Shown in pieces: positions 12,193-22,587 of a stretch of 64,000 nt of DNA. The notes under the pieces are model-generated. The model was not told where the DNA came from. It worked only from the letters and a program-made list of their open reading frames with translations, and searched no databases. Numbering within the stretch: position 1 is the first letter of the stretch; each line of letters begins with the position of its first letter. The stretch spans positions 992,001 to 1,056,000 of the forward strand of contig JACAAK010000008.1 of the NCBI GenBank assembly GCA_025093985.1, in the 5' to 3' direction. A program made the position numbers and the translations under genes. The stretch comes from Calvatia gigantea. Lineage: Eukaryota; Basidiomycota; Agaricomycetes; Agaricales; Lycoperdaceae.

Positions 12193-12879
12193 GATTAACG
12201 CTTCAATAATCTAGCGGTATTGAAACCAGACTTAGACATTGGAATCTTCAACAAAAGAGTGGCAGTGCCAATCATCAAATGTCGGAGTCATCAACGATCA
12301 TGCAGAATTAACCAGCTTTTGAAAGTTGGAAAAGCATTCCTGTAGCGGAGAGGAATTGATGCTAGCATTTGCTATGATGGCCATAAAGGACGCAACGACA
12401 ATTGCTTTGAGCTATCAAATATCCTTTAACTCAACTTTTAAACTCCCGCGACTAACTCGCTGCGACTTTCGTCTAAGAGTAAGGAGTAGGAAAGCCTAAA
12501 AAGGCTCCTCCAGAAATTGTAAACAGCAATTCTTTCGAAGCGTTCAACAAGTCTGTTTTTCCGCGTAGGTGCGAAATACAAAAACCATTTTTGCTTATTC
12601 AGCATGCGATTATTGTGAGATCAGGAAAGCGGCAGTATTAAGCCAGCGTAACCAAGGCCGTCACTTTGCGGTTATGTAGATCAATCAACCGCGGCAGTCC
12701 TGTGAGCCGGCGAAGCAATGATGCTACAAGCCTTGTTCTGATTTTAACTCGAACAAATTCCAAATTAATGGATTCGCAAATGGAAGTGGTCTCATGCAAA
12801 TTTCCTCCATGCAAAAGGCATTTCGGCCGATGCGGATTAAGGATTCAGTCCCAAGGAATGCATACACACTTTTTGTTAT

Positions 12880-13560
12880 TTCCCATCAACTCCAAAAAGG
12901 AGGGAGGAACAGTTAAGTCCCTTATTTGTTTTTCCATACAACTCCGAAGAGGTGGAAGGATCTTGAAGTTGACCCCATATATTTTTCCGGACTCTCGGTT
13001 TGAGGCGGATGGATAAACTCCATGTAGATGTTTTACCGTCGACTCATGAAGAGGCGGAAGGTTACATTCAAAACCTATAAAGTTTTTCCTCGATCTTGTT
13101 AAAGAGAGAAAGGATTGTTAGACCCTATCTTATTTTTATCTTGCGAAAGGAATAAGTTCCTGCCATATTTTTACAGTCGACTCTTGAGCGAGTATGAAGG
13201 AATATGTTCCTGATTTATTTTATCCAACGACTCGTAAGAGGTGGAAAGGTAAAAGCGTAAACCTTATAATATTTTCTCCTACAACTCGTAAAAGGAGGAA
13301 GGAATAATTTCCTAATGTTATTTTTGCCCAAGACGCTCATATTGAGACGTCGGCGGGGATAACTCCCCATTTGTTTTATCAGCGACTCGCGAGAGGCGAT
13401 AGGAACAATTGAAAGTCCTATGAATATATTTTTCCAGCGACTGTGGCGGAAAGGAATATTTCTAAACCCTAATATTTTTTATTCAAGCGTCTTCGTAAGA
13501 AGGCGGAAAGGAATATCATATCCTTTGTGTTTTCCCCATCGACTCCGAAGAGGAGGGCTC
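12880..13560. repeat. Degenerate tandem array of two alternating stem-loops, ~13 units
   Basis: About 13 units of roughly 45-60 bp. Each has a T-rich spacer (consensus TTATTTTT), a hairpin of the type CGACTC-GTAA-GAGGCGG, and a second hairpin of the type AGGAA-TAAG-TTCCT. Arms vary between units but stay complementary, for example ATGGA/TCCAT (13010), AGGTT/AACCT (13058), AGGAA/TTCCT (13148, 13198, 13299), AAGGT/ACCTT (13246), GGGGA/TCCCC (13355), ATAGGA/TCCTAT (13399) and AAAGGA/TCCTTT (13507). Because the palindromic arms fold on either strand, direction is set only by the host element (minus). No coding frame spans it. Confidence 0.8.
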
Positions 13561-14694
13561 GCAATGTCGTAGGAATTGGTATCATGTTGCGGCAGTCACT
13601 CGAGCCAGCTTTTTACATCGCATCGCGGCAGTCACTTGAGCCAGCTGGTTGCAGATCCGTTAGACTTTATTGCCAAGGCGAGGTCGACGAAGTGGTTTTG
13701 GAAAATGTGGATAAATCCAGCGTAATCGCATGAAGGCGGATTGAAATCCAGCTCAATCAAGGATTGAAGATTCCTTCCACGTAACACTTATAGTGCTCGT
13801 CTGGTGTCATTCAAACTCTTTTCTTATCTGGTAAGCCGAAGCCCGTCAGATTATTCCAGTGTATCTTCTCATCCAGTCTGCAAAAGCAGTTTTGTTGTCA
13901 ACGCTAAGCATTTCTCTTATGCGCGGATAACTGGAGAATTAAATCACAAAAGCGATGCCTTCAACTTAGTGAAGTTCCTTTGCTTGTTAGGCGCAGGATA
14001 AGGCGGTCATCGGATTTGGAGTAAGAATACTGTATCCGTTGTTCTCCTCCATGCTTTTCAGCATGTTAAGTTTCCTAATACATGTTACTCAATCATATCG
14101 CTTTTTAGGGCTCAGAGAGTGTTTATCATGTTATGAACCACCGCGGCGCACATCAATTAAGACGGACCGGCGAGGTGTAGCCATTGAAAGCTTTAATCGT
14201 ATGCGGTTATTCACCAGCGATTAAGAACTTGTTTTACTGTACTCCTCCCTCAGCGACGAGTGTTTTTCGATTTAAATGTCAACGCGCATTGTTAATGGCG
14301 GATCATTATTGATGCAATTCCAGAAATAAAAGAATTTTCTCGCAAGTTTGTTGAGCTTATGCGAGGCGAAAGCTCATATGGAGGTATAACCATCACATAT
14401 TTTTAGGATGATTTATCCGAGCTGTTTGCGCTTTTCTGGTAGAAACGCTAGCTTGAACGCGTAGCAAGTCTTGTGCTTGTCCAACTCTAGTCGGTGAGTC
14501 TAAACGAGTTCTTCTTGAAATTGAACGCCTAATCCATTATAGTCTACCTGTAGGTGACCCGCGTAATGAACAGTGCGGTCTTTCCTCCTAGTCAGGTTCA
14601 ATTGTGCAATGCGTATCAACCAGCATTTATTCTATAACTCCTCCACAACGGTCGTACCACCTAAGTGGGCGACACAGAAGTGTAGTGTGTCAAA
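13530..14694 (-). repeat. 1.17 kb internal repeat, copy in N1
   Basis: Near-identical to 16777-17946. Differences are almost all 1-3 nt insertions or deletions, often in short homopolymers, with very few substitutions. The copy ends at 14694, where N1 jumps into a truncated 5' LTR, while the partner continues into about 3 kb more internal sequence. It is non-coding; the 61-residue frames inside it are chance. Confidence 0.85.
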
Positions 14695-15166
14695 GTAGTC
14701 GTATTCATCCGGGAGACGGTCCAGTAGGAGAGGTGCATGGTAGCGGACATAGTCCTGCTTATACCATCGTACTCAGAGAGTCTTGAGGAGAAGGGAAGCG
14801 ATGCTTAGAGAAGCTAGCGTAGAGCAGAGAAGACATAGTGTCTTACGCCAAAGGGCGTCGCATAGAAGCGTACATACTACAATGCTTCATAAGGGTATAT
14901 ATACTAATATCCCTGGTCTGTGCACTCTAAACCCTTATACGGGTGAGGTCTAACTACCAGTAGCATAATTGGAGCATACTGTGCATGTCCGCATGTACTA
15001 GAAGGTTCCATGCGTAGTATCTACCTGCTACTTTCAGTGCGGTATCCTACATGCGTAGTCCATAATAGTGTCCATTATTATCGACCCTCTGAAGGTGAAA
15101 TACTCGAACCCCGTTTCAGCTATAAATAAACTGAACCAACGTAGTGGTACGGAGCGAGATTCAACA
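14695..15166 (-). repeat. 5' LTR of N1, 3' part and primer site deleted
   Basis: Matches 21105-21571 and ends TTCAACA at 15166, next to the target duplication. The last ~80 bp of the LTR and everything down to position 17946 of the longer relative N2 are absent, so the element now lacks a primer-binding site. Confidence 0.85.
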
Positions 15167-16771
15167 TAGTGTAGTCCCACGTGATACGAGCTTTTGACAA
15201 GGATCATGAGGAGCCTTAGCAGGCGCCATTTGCTTTAAGGAGCTCCAGAGTGAGCTGTTATTCTTGCTAGTTTGCAAGTTTTTATGATAGAAGGAGTTGA
15301 CCTTCAACCTATTCTCATACCACACGGCGAACATGAGGAAATCATCAAGGGAGTTGGCATCGGGTGTCAACCCATGATTGAACAGTAAATCTGTTCTCAT
15401 ATCCTCAGGTATTCCTTCCAGGAATACTTCAATGAGTGAATAATCATTGGGGTGCACCGTCATGTACTGGGCATGATCCATAAGGGCATCGTAGAAGCCC
15501 TGTACTCCGATCGTCATGTTGTAGCACACACGATGAAGGCCTTCACGTGTGTCATGCATTGACGTTGGTAGCACAAATCTGTCATACAGGGTAATTAGGA
15601 CGTCTTCGAACATCCAGTTAAATCTTGTCCAATTGACGTTGATAACGTGCCTCATCACCATGTTCTTAGCCTCACCTCTGAGGTAATATGAGAGCAATTG
15701 AAGCCTTAGATGATCCAAGGCGGGGCTTGTTCCTCCTATGCCTTATAAGGCGAAATCTATACATAGTGAAGAGACAAAATTCTCTAAGTCACTAAATTTC
15801 TGGCTACCGGAGTACGGTTCTACTCCACTATCCTGAGGTAATCTCTGGTTGGATGACTTATATCCTGCCGGGAACTCAAAGGGTTGTGCAAGGTACTCTT
15901 GCACTGTTCGGCGGATACAGTCATGCATCTTTTCTTTGTATCTTCATAGGGTCTCCATTACACTGGGTGATGCATTCGGGACCTCACGAGTGAGAGAGTG
16001 ACCTCTCACCTGTGTGTGGTCTCGAACCGGCAGTGGTCCCATTACCGCATTAGGACCTAAGTTAGGTTCAGCCGGTGGAATTGGGTGTACTCCCAGGAAT
16101 CAGTTCGGTCCCATGGAGGACAGTGAGGTTTTTACTCGAGGTGTTGAGTAATGGCCTGCCATTCCAAACCCACTAGGGGTGTTCAGGACAGGCATAGGCA
16201 TGGAGCCAACTACCTGAGTTGATGCCCTAGCTGGGGTCCTTGGTATGGATGGGTGCCATGCTACGGCACTAAGAGGCATTGAGGGTTGTTGGAAGTGAGG
16301 GTTTTGTGGCGAATTTCGCTGTGAGTTCCCTCTGACCAATGGAGCCAATCTTGGTGTGGTAGTTCTGGGTGGTGAATGTGTTACCACCTCCGGGTTTATG
16401 GTGACAGACTGCGTCTGTCTGGCTTTCTGAGGTAGTGTCACCTCTGGTGCCAGCTTGTGCATTTCATCATTTTCATCCCCTTCACGCGGATCCACGTCAA
16501 AGGCACGATGTCCATTGAGTATGACACCTTGGTCCTCAATTCTGGATTCTCCCAAGTTTGAGAGGTCATGTACTCTCAAGCATTGAAAAGCAACGCGGTC
16601 GTGCCATCTCTTGGCACATAAAGTTATGCGCCATTGCCAGTCATTGGGGTCTGGGTCAGGAGCAGTTACTCTGCTTGTTCCTTCAGTAGGGCCATCACAT
16701 TCGTCGGGTTCACCAAATGGGTGAGTGTGGGCAGTGACCATGGCGTTTGTGCTGGATATCGATGATGGCAT
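15167..16771 (-). pseudogene. G3 Gag N-terminal and capsid-like part
   Basis: A minus-strand frame of 535 codons, continuous with the Gag end at 11691 once N1 is removed. The first ~220 residues are low-complexity and Pro/Ser/Thr-rich; the second half (about 15930-15170) is a retrotransposon-Gag/capsid-like helical domain (LQLLSYYLRGEAKNM, VQGFYDALMDHAQ, FLEGIPEDMRTDLLF). In-frame stops: TGA at 16102-16100, TGA at 15946-15944 and TAA at 15745-15743. The ATG at 16771 is 5 bp from the junction with foreign sequence, so the true start may be lost. Confidence 0.85.
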
Positions 16772-16776
16772 TGCAG

Positions 16777-17946
16777 TGTTTTCCCCATCGGACTACGAAG
16801 AGGAGGCTCGCAATGTAGTAGGAAATTGGTATCATGTTGGGGCTTCACTCGAGCCAGCCTACTTTTACATCGCATCTCGCGGCAGTCACTTGAGCCAAGC
16901 TGGTTGCACGATCCGTTAGACTCTATTGCCCAAGGCGAGGTCGCAGAACGTGGTTTCTGGAAAATGTGGATAAATCCAGCGTAATCGCATGAAGGCGGAT
17001 TGAAATCCAGCTCAATCAAGGATTGAAGATTCCTTCCACGTAACACTTATAGTGCTCGTCTGGTGTCATTCAAACTCTTTCTTATCTGGTAAGCCGAAGC
17101 CCGTCAGATTATTCCAGTGTATCTTCTCATCCAGTCTGCAAAAGCAGTTTTGTTGTCAACGCTAAGCATTTCTCTTATGCGCGGATAACTGGAGAATTAA
17201 ATCACAAAAGCGATGCCTTCAACTTAGTGAAGTTCCTTTGCTTGTTAGGCGCAGGATAAGGCGGTCATCGGATTTGGAGTAAGAATACTGTATCCGTTGT
17301 TCTCCTCCATGCTTTTCAGCATGTTAAGTTTCCTAATACATGTTACTCAATCATATCGCTTTTTAGGGCTCAGAGAGTGTTTATCATGTTATGAACCACC
17401 GCGGCGCACATCAATTAAGACGGACCGGCGAGGTGTAGCCATTGAAAGCTTTAATCGTATGCGGTTATTCACCAGCGATTAAGAACTTGTTTTACTGTAC
17501 TCCTCCCTCAGCGACGAGTGTTTTTCGATTTAAATGTCAACGCGCATTGTTAATGGCGGATCATTATTGATGCAATTCCAGAAATAAAAGAATTTTCTCG
17601 CAAGTTTGTTGAGCTATGCGAGGCGAAAGCTCATATGGAGGTATAACCATCACATATTTTTAGGATGATTTATCCGAGCTGTTGCGCTTTTCTGGTAGAC
17701 GCTAGCTTGAACGCGTAGCAAGTCTTGTGCTTGTCCAACTCTAGTCGGTGAGTCTAAACGAGTTCTTCTTGAAATTGAACGCCTAATCCATTATAGTCTA
17801 CCTGTAGGTGACCCGCGTAATGAACAGTGCGGTCTTTCCTAGTCAGGTTCAATTGTGCAATGCGTATCAACCAGCATTTTATTCTATAACTCCTCCACAA
17901 CGGTCGTACCACCTAAGTGGCGACACAGAAGTGTAGTGTGTCAAAA
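16777..17946 (-). repeat. 1.17 kb internal repeat, copy in N2
   Basis: Partner of 13530-14694. It contains two copies of a GCGGC...GCCAGC motif (near 16840 and 16880) that also occurs near 12630, 12691, 13589, 13624 and 20062 and can fold as a stem with one bulged A. Confidence 0.85.
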
Positions 17947-20900
17947 GCGGTAGATATCCTGTAAAGGATGCGCATATTCATGCATCAAATTGGCGAATTT
18001 ATCAGCGCAAGACATAGGATATGATTGGCAGAGATTTCTCGAATGGAAATGGAAAGGAATCAGGAGGTGATCGTGGAGTGTAATGGAATATATCCTGCGT
18101 CATCTAAAGATGGCGGATAAAGAAATTGCTATCTCTTGCTTTGTGCAGGTTTTGCTCTCTTCTTTGCAAATGAACTGGTTATACTGCTATCCAGTTGCTG
18201 AATCATGACGTTTTAAGGGTATATTCCCTCATCGAGTAAGGCATCCAAATGTGGATAGTTCGTAGAACGTTAAGCCTTTCCGTGTGCCGCTTGAACTTGA
18301 AAGTTCTCGTTGATCAAACGATCGAGGTATGTTACATCCCGAATAAGCGATCATGTTTGGGCAGTCATCATGTTAACTGATGCGCCGCGAAGCCAAACCC
18401 ACAGTACAGAACCAAATTAATGGTTTATCCCTTGATTTACACAATTAAGTGTCTTCCACTATAAACGCTTGGACTGGCGCATTATGCTCTAGTCAACGCT
18501 AACTATCACTGAGACGGGTAAGACTTCCCCGTTGCCATAAAGCTTTTAGGCTCTCAAAGTGTAGTGCAGATCAGTCTCTCTACCTCAACCGTTGCGAAAG
18601 CATTGGGAGTAGGAGGTTTAAGTGGGTTATTCATGCCACGAATGTTTTGCTATTGCTCTCGTTTAGACAAACTCTCCTCCATAATCAGTTGCGACATTGG
18701 CCATTGTCAGCTATACTGCAGAGTTTTCTCAAATGAATCTTAGAGCCTCATAACTTCTTTCGAAGGAGGACAACTATCATCATGAGGTAAGAGGTCATAG
18801 AGTAGCGTCGTAATAGACGACTAGCAATTCCATCAAGTCCGAGTATTACGCTCAAGGATGAGGATATTTGTATAAAGAATTCTGGATAAAGGTACTGATG
18901 CAGTTTCCCTTGGAATAATCCAGAGTGGCGATGAAATAATGCAATCATCTCGACAAGTCGTAAAAGACGAGTGAAGAAGGCATAATCTTGGGAAGTTCTG
19001 TTCGATGATGTCAAACGATATAGTCTTAGTAGGCGTAATGTTCAACAACCAGTCATCTCCTTGCTTATAATCGCAAGTTCATGTACAACGATGAGATTGG
19101 GTGAACTAATACAGCTCTGCATGACTTATTGCAAAGGTGGTGACCTTCAACAATTGCCTCAAGAGTATTACACTCGAGGACATACGTTATAAGATTTTCT
19201 CAATATAGATCGGCCGCACACTAATGTGGCGCTACAAATCTTTATCCCTAATGTCATAGACTAATGCTGGAATGTGAAAGCAGTTCAGATACTTGTCGTT
19301 CCCGTAGGATTCCAGTTTCTTGCCTCAAGCCTAATATAAAGCGGCGAGGTCTAAGAATTGATTCTGGTGACACAGTACTGAAGCTCAACCGTTATACGTT
19401 GGGAGCTATTCTGCTAATTCCTAGACGTGTCGTAATTTCCTTTCTTTTGTAATGATGCGATTCACGAGATCCTATAAAGGATATTCTTCTCAAGTGAATG
19501 AAGCGTCGTGCTCCCGCTATCATCTTCATATGATCCGCAAGGATTTCTCACTTGTTGCGTAGAAAAGGATTTATAGCCAGCGCTTTCATCTCACGCGGCA
19601 CACCGTTATTCGTAGCATTTATCAAGGAGTATGAAGTCGAAAGTACTACCGTATATCCATCCATTGGTTATCAAGGTCAGCGACATTCGAAGATGGCGAC
19701 ACAAGAACTCCTCCGGCGCCAAGCTCCATAGAGAGCGGTCTAAAGGATTTCTTAAGGAATTCGTCGGCGTGTTGCATCGTATGGTGCTAGACACATCCTC
19801 TTTCTCGATTATAGTTGCTAAATGGTGTGCTCAAGTCCTTATAATGGACGGCGACTTCCATGAAGTCAAACTTCCTTAAAGCAATCATTGTTATTCCTGT
19901 AGTTGGCAGACAAAGCATTTTTAACGTGCTCGTCCATGCTCTGACTTAAAACAGGTCTTCAAACTTGGGCGCATGGACATGCGCTTAACACAAGTGAAGG
20001 AACGTTGATGCTAGAAGCAGGGCGCGATATAAGCAATGCAGCTCCTCTATAAGAGAAATAGTATATGGCGGCAATCGCTCGAGCCAGCGGCATATTTAAA
20101 CTATATTCTGAAGTATTTCTTGAAACGACATAATGGCGGTATTACCGGCTCATTATCCTTCTCCCCTTATTTCCCAGCTGCAAGGACGCAATTAGCGTTC
20201 TTCTCCTTGCTATCTTCTTTGGATATTTTTGCGAATGCCACAAATGCGGCGGCTCACTGCCTTAGCATGGCATAAAGCGCTTAATGCGCATGAGCTATCC
20301 ATAGAAAGAATAAAGCGGTGGTCGAATAGATGTGGAAGGGGTAAAGCGTTGAAGCCTGAAGTGAAGGAACAAACGGCGGACTTCTCAAAGATATTTTCTA
20401 TATCCCAGCTTTATTTAATTAAGCGGGCCTTAGCGGCTTATAGCTGCCAGCTTAAGTGGGTCAAATAGCTCAGGTATATGCTCGTGGTGTGTTATTCTAC
20501 TCAAGGCGGGACTTGCCCAATCGACTTGAAACACAAGAACACAAGGCTTATAATTTGCCTGACACTGCGGTATTTATTGCGGTCACGAAGACCAGCTAAT
20601 TTACCAGCAAAGCGGAGTATAATGCTCAGCGTAGATGATACATCATATAGTAAATTACTGAGGCAGATCTGAAGAGAATCCCAGAAAGCCCAAAGCGTTG
20701 TCGTCGATCAGAGAGAGAATACCAGAACAGAGGTGGAGCAACCAGAGCGGAACAGTTCTGCTACAACCCAGAATGGGGAGCTGACCTAAAGCAGTCGAAC
20801 CAGACCGGAGATGACGGTTTGCCAGATTAAAAACCAAGAACGGGTAACAACGTGTCAGCATCATGTAGGACTGCTGTGCGTAGTGCACGCGTTCACAACA

Positions 20901-21011
20901 TGGGTCAGACAGGGTATCAAGTGGACCAAAGGCACCACTGTCTCCCAGGTTGAAAGCGACTGTAGCCTCCTCAAACTCTACCAGCGTGCTAACGCGGTCT
21001 GAGTGAGCGGC

Positions 21012-21028
21012 GGTCGGGGCCCATAACC
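21012..21028 (-). promoter_or_regulatory. Primer-binding site, anticodon-arm half of initiator tRNA-Met
   Basis: Immediately after the LTR end, the minus strand reads GGTTATGGGCCC. This is complementary to an initiator tRNA-Met anticodon arm around its CAU anticodon rather than to a tRNA 3' end. Priming by an internally cleaved initiator tRNA is known for Ty1/copia elements such as Drosophila copia and yeast Ty5. The exact fit to this fungus's tRNA is not shown here. Confidence 0.65.
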
Positions 21029-21571
21029 TGTTGAGAGAACGAGTAGACATCCCAATATATGTTCACACTACCTAAGCGTGTAGGCGTCAGCGGTGGAGGG
21101 TAGTCGTATTCATCCGGGAGACGGTCCAGTAGGAGAGGCGCGTGGTAGCGGACATAGTCCTGCTTATACCAGCGTACTCAGAGAGTCTTGAGGAGAGGGG
21201 AAGCGATGCTTAGAGAAGCTAGCGTAGAGAAGAGAAGACATAGTGTCTTACGCCAAAGGGCGTATCCAAAAGGATTACATACAGGGAAACTACATAGGCA
21301 TTATATACTATTAGTCCCTGGTCTGTGCACTCTAAACCCTTATATGGGTGAGGTCTAACTACCAGTAGCATAATGTGAGCATACTGTGCACGTCCGCATG
21401 TACTAGAAGGTTCCATGCGTAGTATCTACCTACTACTTACAGTGCGGTATCCTATGTGCGTAGTCCATAATAGTGTCCGTTATTATCGACCCTCTAAAGG
21501 TGAAATACTCGAACCCCGTTTCAGCTATAAATAGACTGAACCAACGTAGTGGTACGGAGCGAGATTCAACA
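21029..21571 (-). repeat. Complete copia-family LTR (543 bp), 5' LTR of N2
   Basis: The most complete copy of the family in the window: TGTTGAATCTC start at 21571, TTCTCTCAACA end at 21029, followed by the primer site. It interrupts a plus-strand copia RNase H frame at 21571/21572. Confidence 0.9.
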
Positions 21572-22153
21572 CTAAAGTACTTGTCTATGACAAGGAACTA
21601 TGCATTGAAATATGAAGGCGATACTGGGAAATCCGCGGTGACGCTGGAATGCCTTAGTGACTCGGATTGGGCTCAAGATACAGAAACCCGCCGATCTGTA
21701 TCGGGAAACGTTTGTATGATCGTGTCCGGTGCTGTCACTTGGACTTCGCGGCGACAAAAGACAGTTTCATTATCGTCCACTGAGGCGGAATATAAAGAAC
21801 TGTCTGACGCTTCACGACAAGTGAAATGGCTGTCACAGCTTCTGGAGGAGCTCAAGATTGAGCACCCAACTCCTATTCTCTACGGTGACAATGATGGGTC
21901 CAAATTCTGGACTGAAAATCCCATTGTTGAAAAACGATCGAAGCACGTGGATATTCATTACCACTATGTGCGAGAATTAGTTGAGGAGGGTATCATTGTT
22001 ATTGGTGATGTGTCTTCACAAGACAATCCCGCCGATATCTTTACAAAGAATCTTGGCGTAACCAAAATCAATCTCTTCCGCCCTGAACTAGGACTGATTT
22101 TCGGTTCCGATATCAAAGCATGGAATAAAGCCGCTCGATCGATGAAACGTTAA
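21572..22153 (+). pseudogene. Ty1/copia RNase H domain, 5' truncated
   Basis: The plus-strand frame begins at the N2 insertion point with a KYLSMTRNYAL segment and contains the copia RNase H hallmarks: DSDWAQDTETRRSVSG, WTSRRQKTVSLSSTEAEY, LYGDNDGSKFW, KHVDIHYHYVRELV and the terminal NPADIFTKNLG. It ends in TAA 15 bp before the purine-rich tract leading to the 3' LTR. RNase H removes the RNA strand during reverse transcription. No stop lies inside the remaining part, so it is the freshest coding retroelement piece here. The rest of Pol is missing. Confidence 0.93.
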
Positions 22154-22154
22154 T

Positions 22155-22178
22155 CTCCCTCCTTCAAGTGAGGAGGAG
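22155..22178 (+). promoter_or_regulatory. Polypurine tract of the copia element
   Basis: CAAGTGAGGAGGAG directly precedes the LTR start TGTTGAATCTC. The tract is shared with N1 at 12169-12192 on the opposite strand. Confidence 0.7.
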
Positions 22179-22587
22179 TGTTGAATCTCGATCCGTACCA
22201 CTACGTTGGTTCAGGCTATAAATACCTGAAACGGCTTCTTGAGTACTTCACTCTTGAAGAGAGATAACGAACAATGTACTAGACCGCACTCTAGGTTGCT
22301 GGTCGTGGTCTATTAAATAGAACAATGTACGCAGTATGCTCTGTATATGCTACTGGCAGATAAGACCTCACCTGTATTAGGTAGAACGGCGCACAGACCA
22401 GAGACTTTAGATATATAAGACCTATGTAGTATGCATATATTCTTTAGACAATCTAGTCTTCTATTCTGCCCATTATACCTCTAAGATATCCTCTAGCAAC
22501 GGTCTACAACGCACATCTCAACAATCCCAGTGAGTATGACTCCCCTCCGCCACTAGTGCAAACTATTGTGGTGTACTCGTCTTAACA
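22179..22587 (+). repeat. 3' LTR of the coding copia element (409 bp)
   Basis: Starts TGTTGAATCTC after the polypurine tract and ends CTTAACA. It is diverged and shorter than the LTRs of N1/N2 but collinear at both ends. The next base resumes gypsy integrase sequence (CTACCAAAC). Confidence 0.85.

Larger units (their letters stand above)
11697..15166 (-). mobile_element. N1: non-coding Ty1/copia-type LTR element, 3.47 kb, TSD TAGTG
   Basis: Terminal TGTTGA...TCAACA ends are flanked by a perfect 5 bp duplication TAGTG (11692-11696 and 15167-15171). Removing the insert plus one duplication rejoins the G3 Gag frame exactly. Orientation is minus: the 5' LTR is at 15166-14695, lacking its last ~80 bp and the primer site; the 3' LTR is at 12168-11697 with a ~72 bp internal deletion. 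Between them are about 2.5 kb with no coding capacity but many stem-loops. The sequence inside the 3' LTR matches the 3' end of the coding copia element at 22150-22178, so N1 is a non-autonomous relative, and its own 5' end was deleted after insertion. Confidence 0.9.
3652..16776 (-). mobile_element. Chromodomain Ty3/gypsy element G3 with third ORF, 5' end truncated
   Basis: Minus-strand order: Gag (16771-15167), zinc knuckle, protease, RT, RNase H, integrase, chromodomain (11696-7090), an extra reading frame (6912-4150), a G-rich polypurine tract and the 3' LTR (3910-3652). With the nested element N1 removed, Gag-Pol is a single frame of 2069 codons (6207 nt, divisible by 3), broken only by point-mutation stops. 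The 5' LTR and leader are missing: at 16776/16777 Gag joins unrelated copia-derived sequence. The element is inserted into G2 integrase at 3651/3652; the other target duplication copy cannot be located. Confidence 0.85.
16777..21571 (-). mobile_element. N2: longer non-coding copia-type element, 3' end missing
   Basis: Minus strand: 5' LTR (21571-21029), primer-binding site, then about 4.2 kb of internal DNA with no frame longer than 131 codons and no recognisable Gag or Pol motif. It stops at 16777 against G3 Gag with no 3' LTR. Its last 1.17 kb equals the N1 internal repeat, so N1 and N2 look like overlapping deletion derivatives of one element of roughly 6.6 kb. The interior is rich in short perfect hairpins (examples at 17953, 17989, 18292, 18366, 18438, 19470). 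Confidence 0.8.

Noticed and set aside
12666..13016. 116-codon plus-strand frame in N1
   Set aside because: It overlaps the hairpin array, is antisense to the element, and has no counterpart in the adjacent units.
12880..13560. CRISPR-like array
   Set aside because: Units are degenerate palindromes without unique spacers, in a eukaryotic retroelement; no cas-like genes.
14039..14224. 61-codon frame repeated identically at 17297
   Set aside because: It is identical because it lies in the duplicated 1.17 kb segment; it is antisense to the element and has no domain.
20655..21050. 131-codon minus-strand frame beginning MSTRSLN
   Set aside because: It starts inside the LTR and runs through the primer-binding site and leader. 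The same first seven codons appear at 11718 only because the N1 LTR end is the same sequence, so the G3 Gag frame does not start there.
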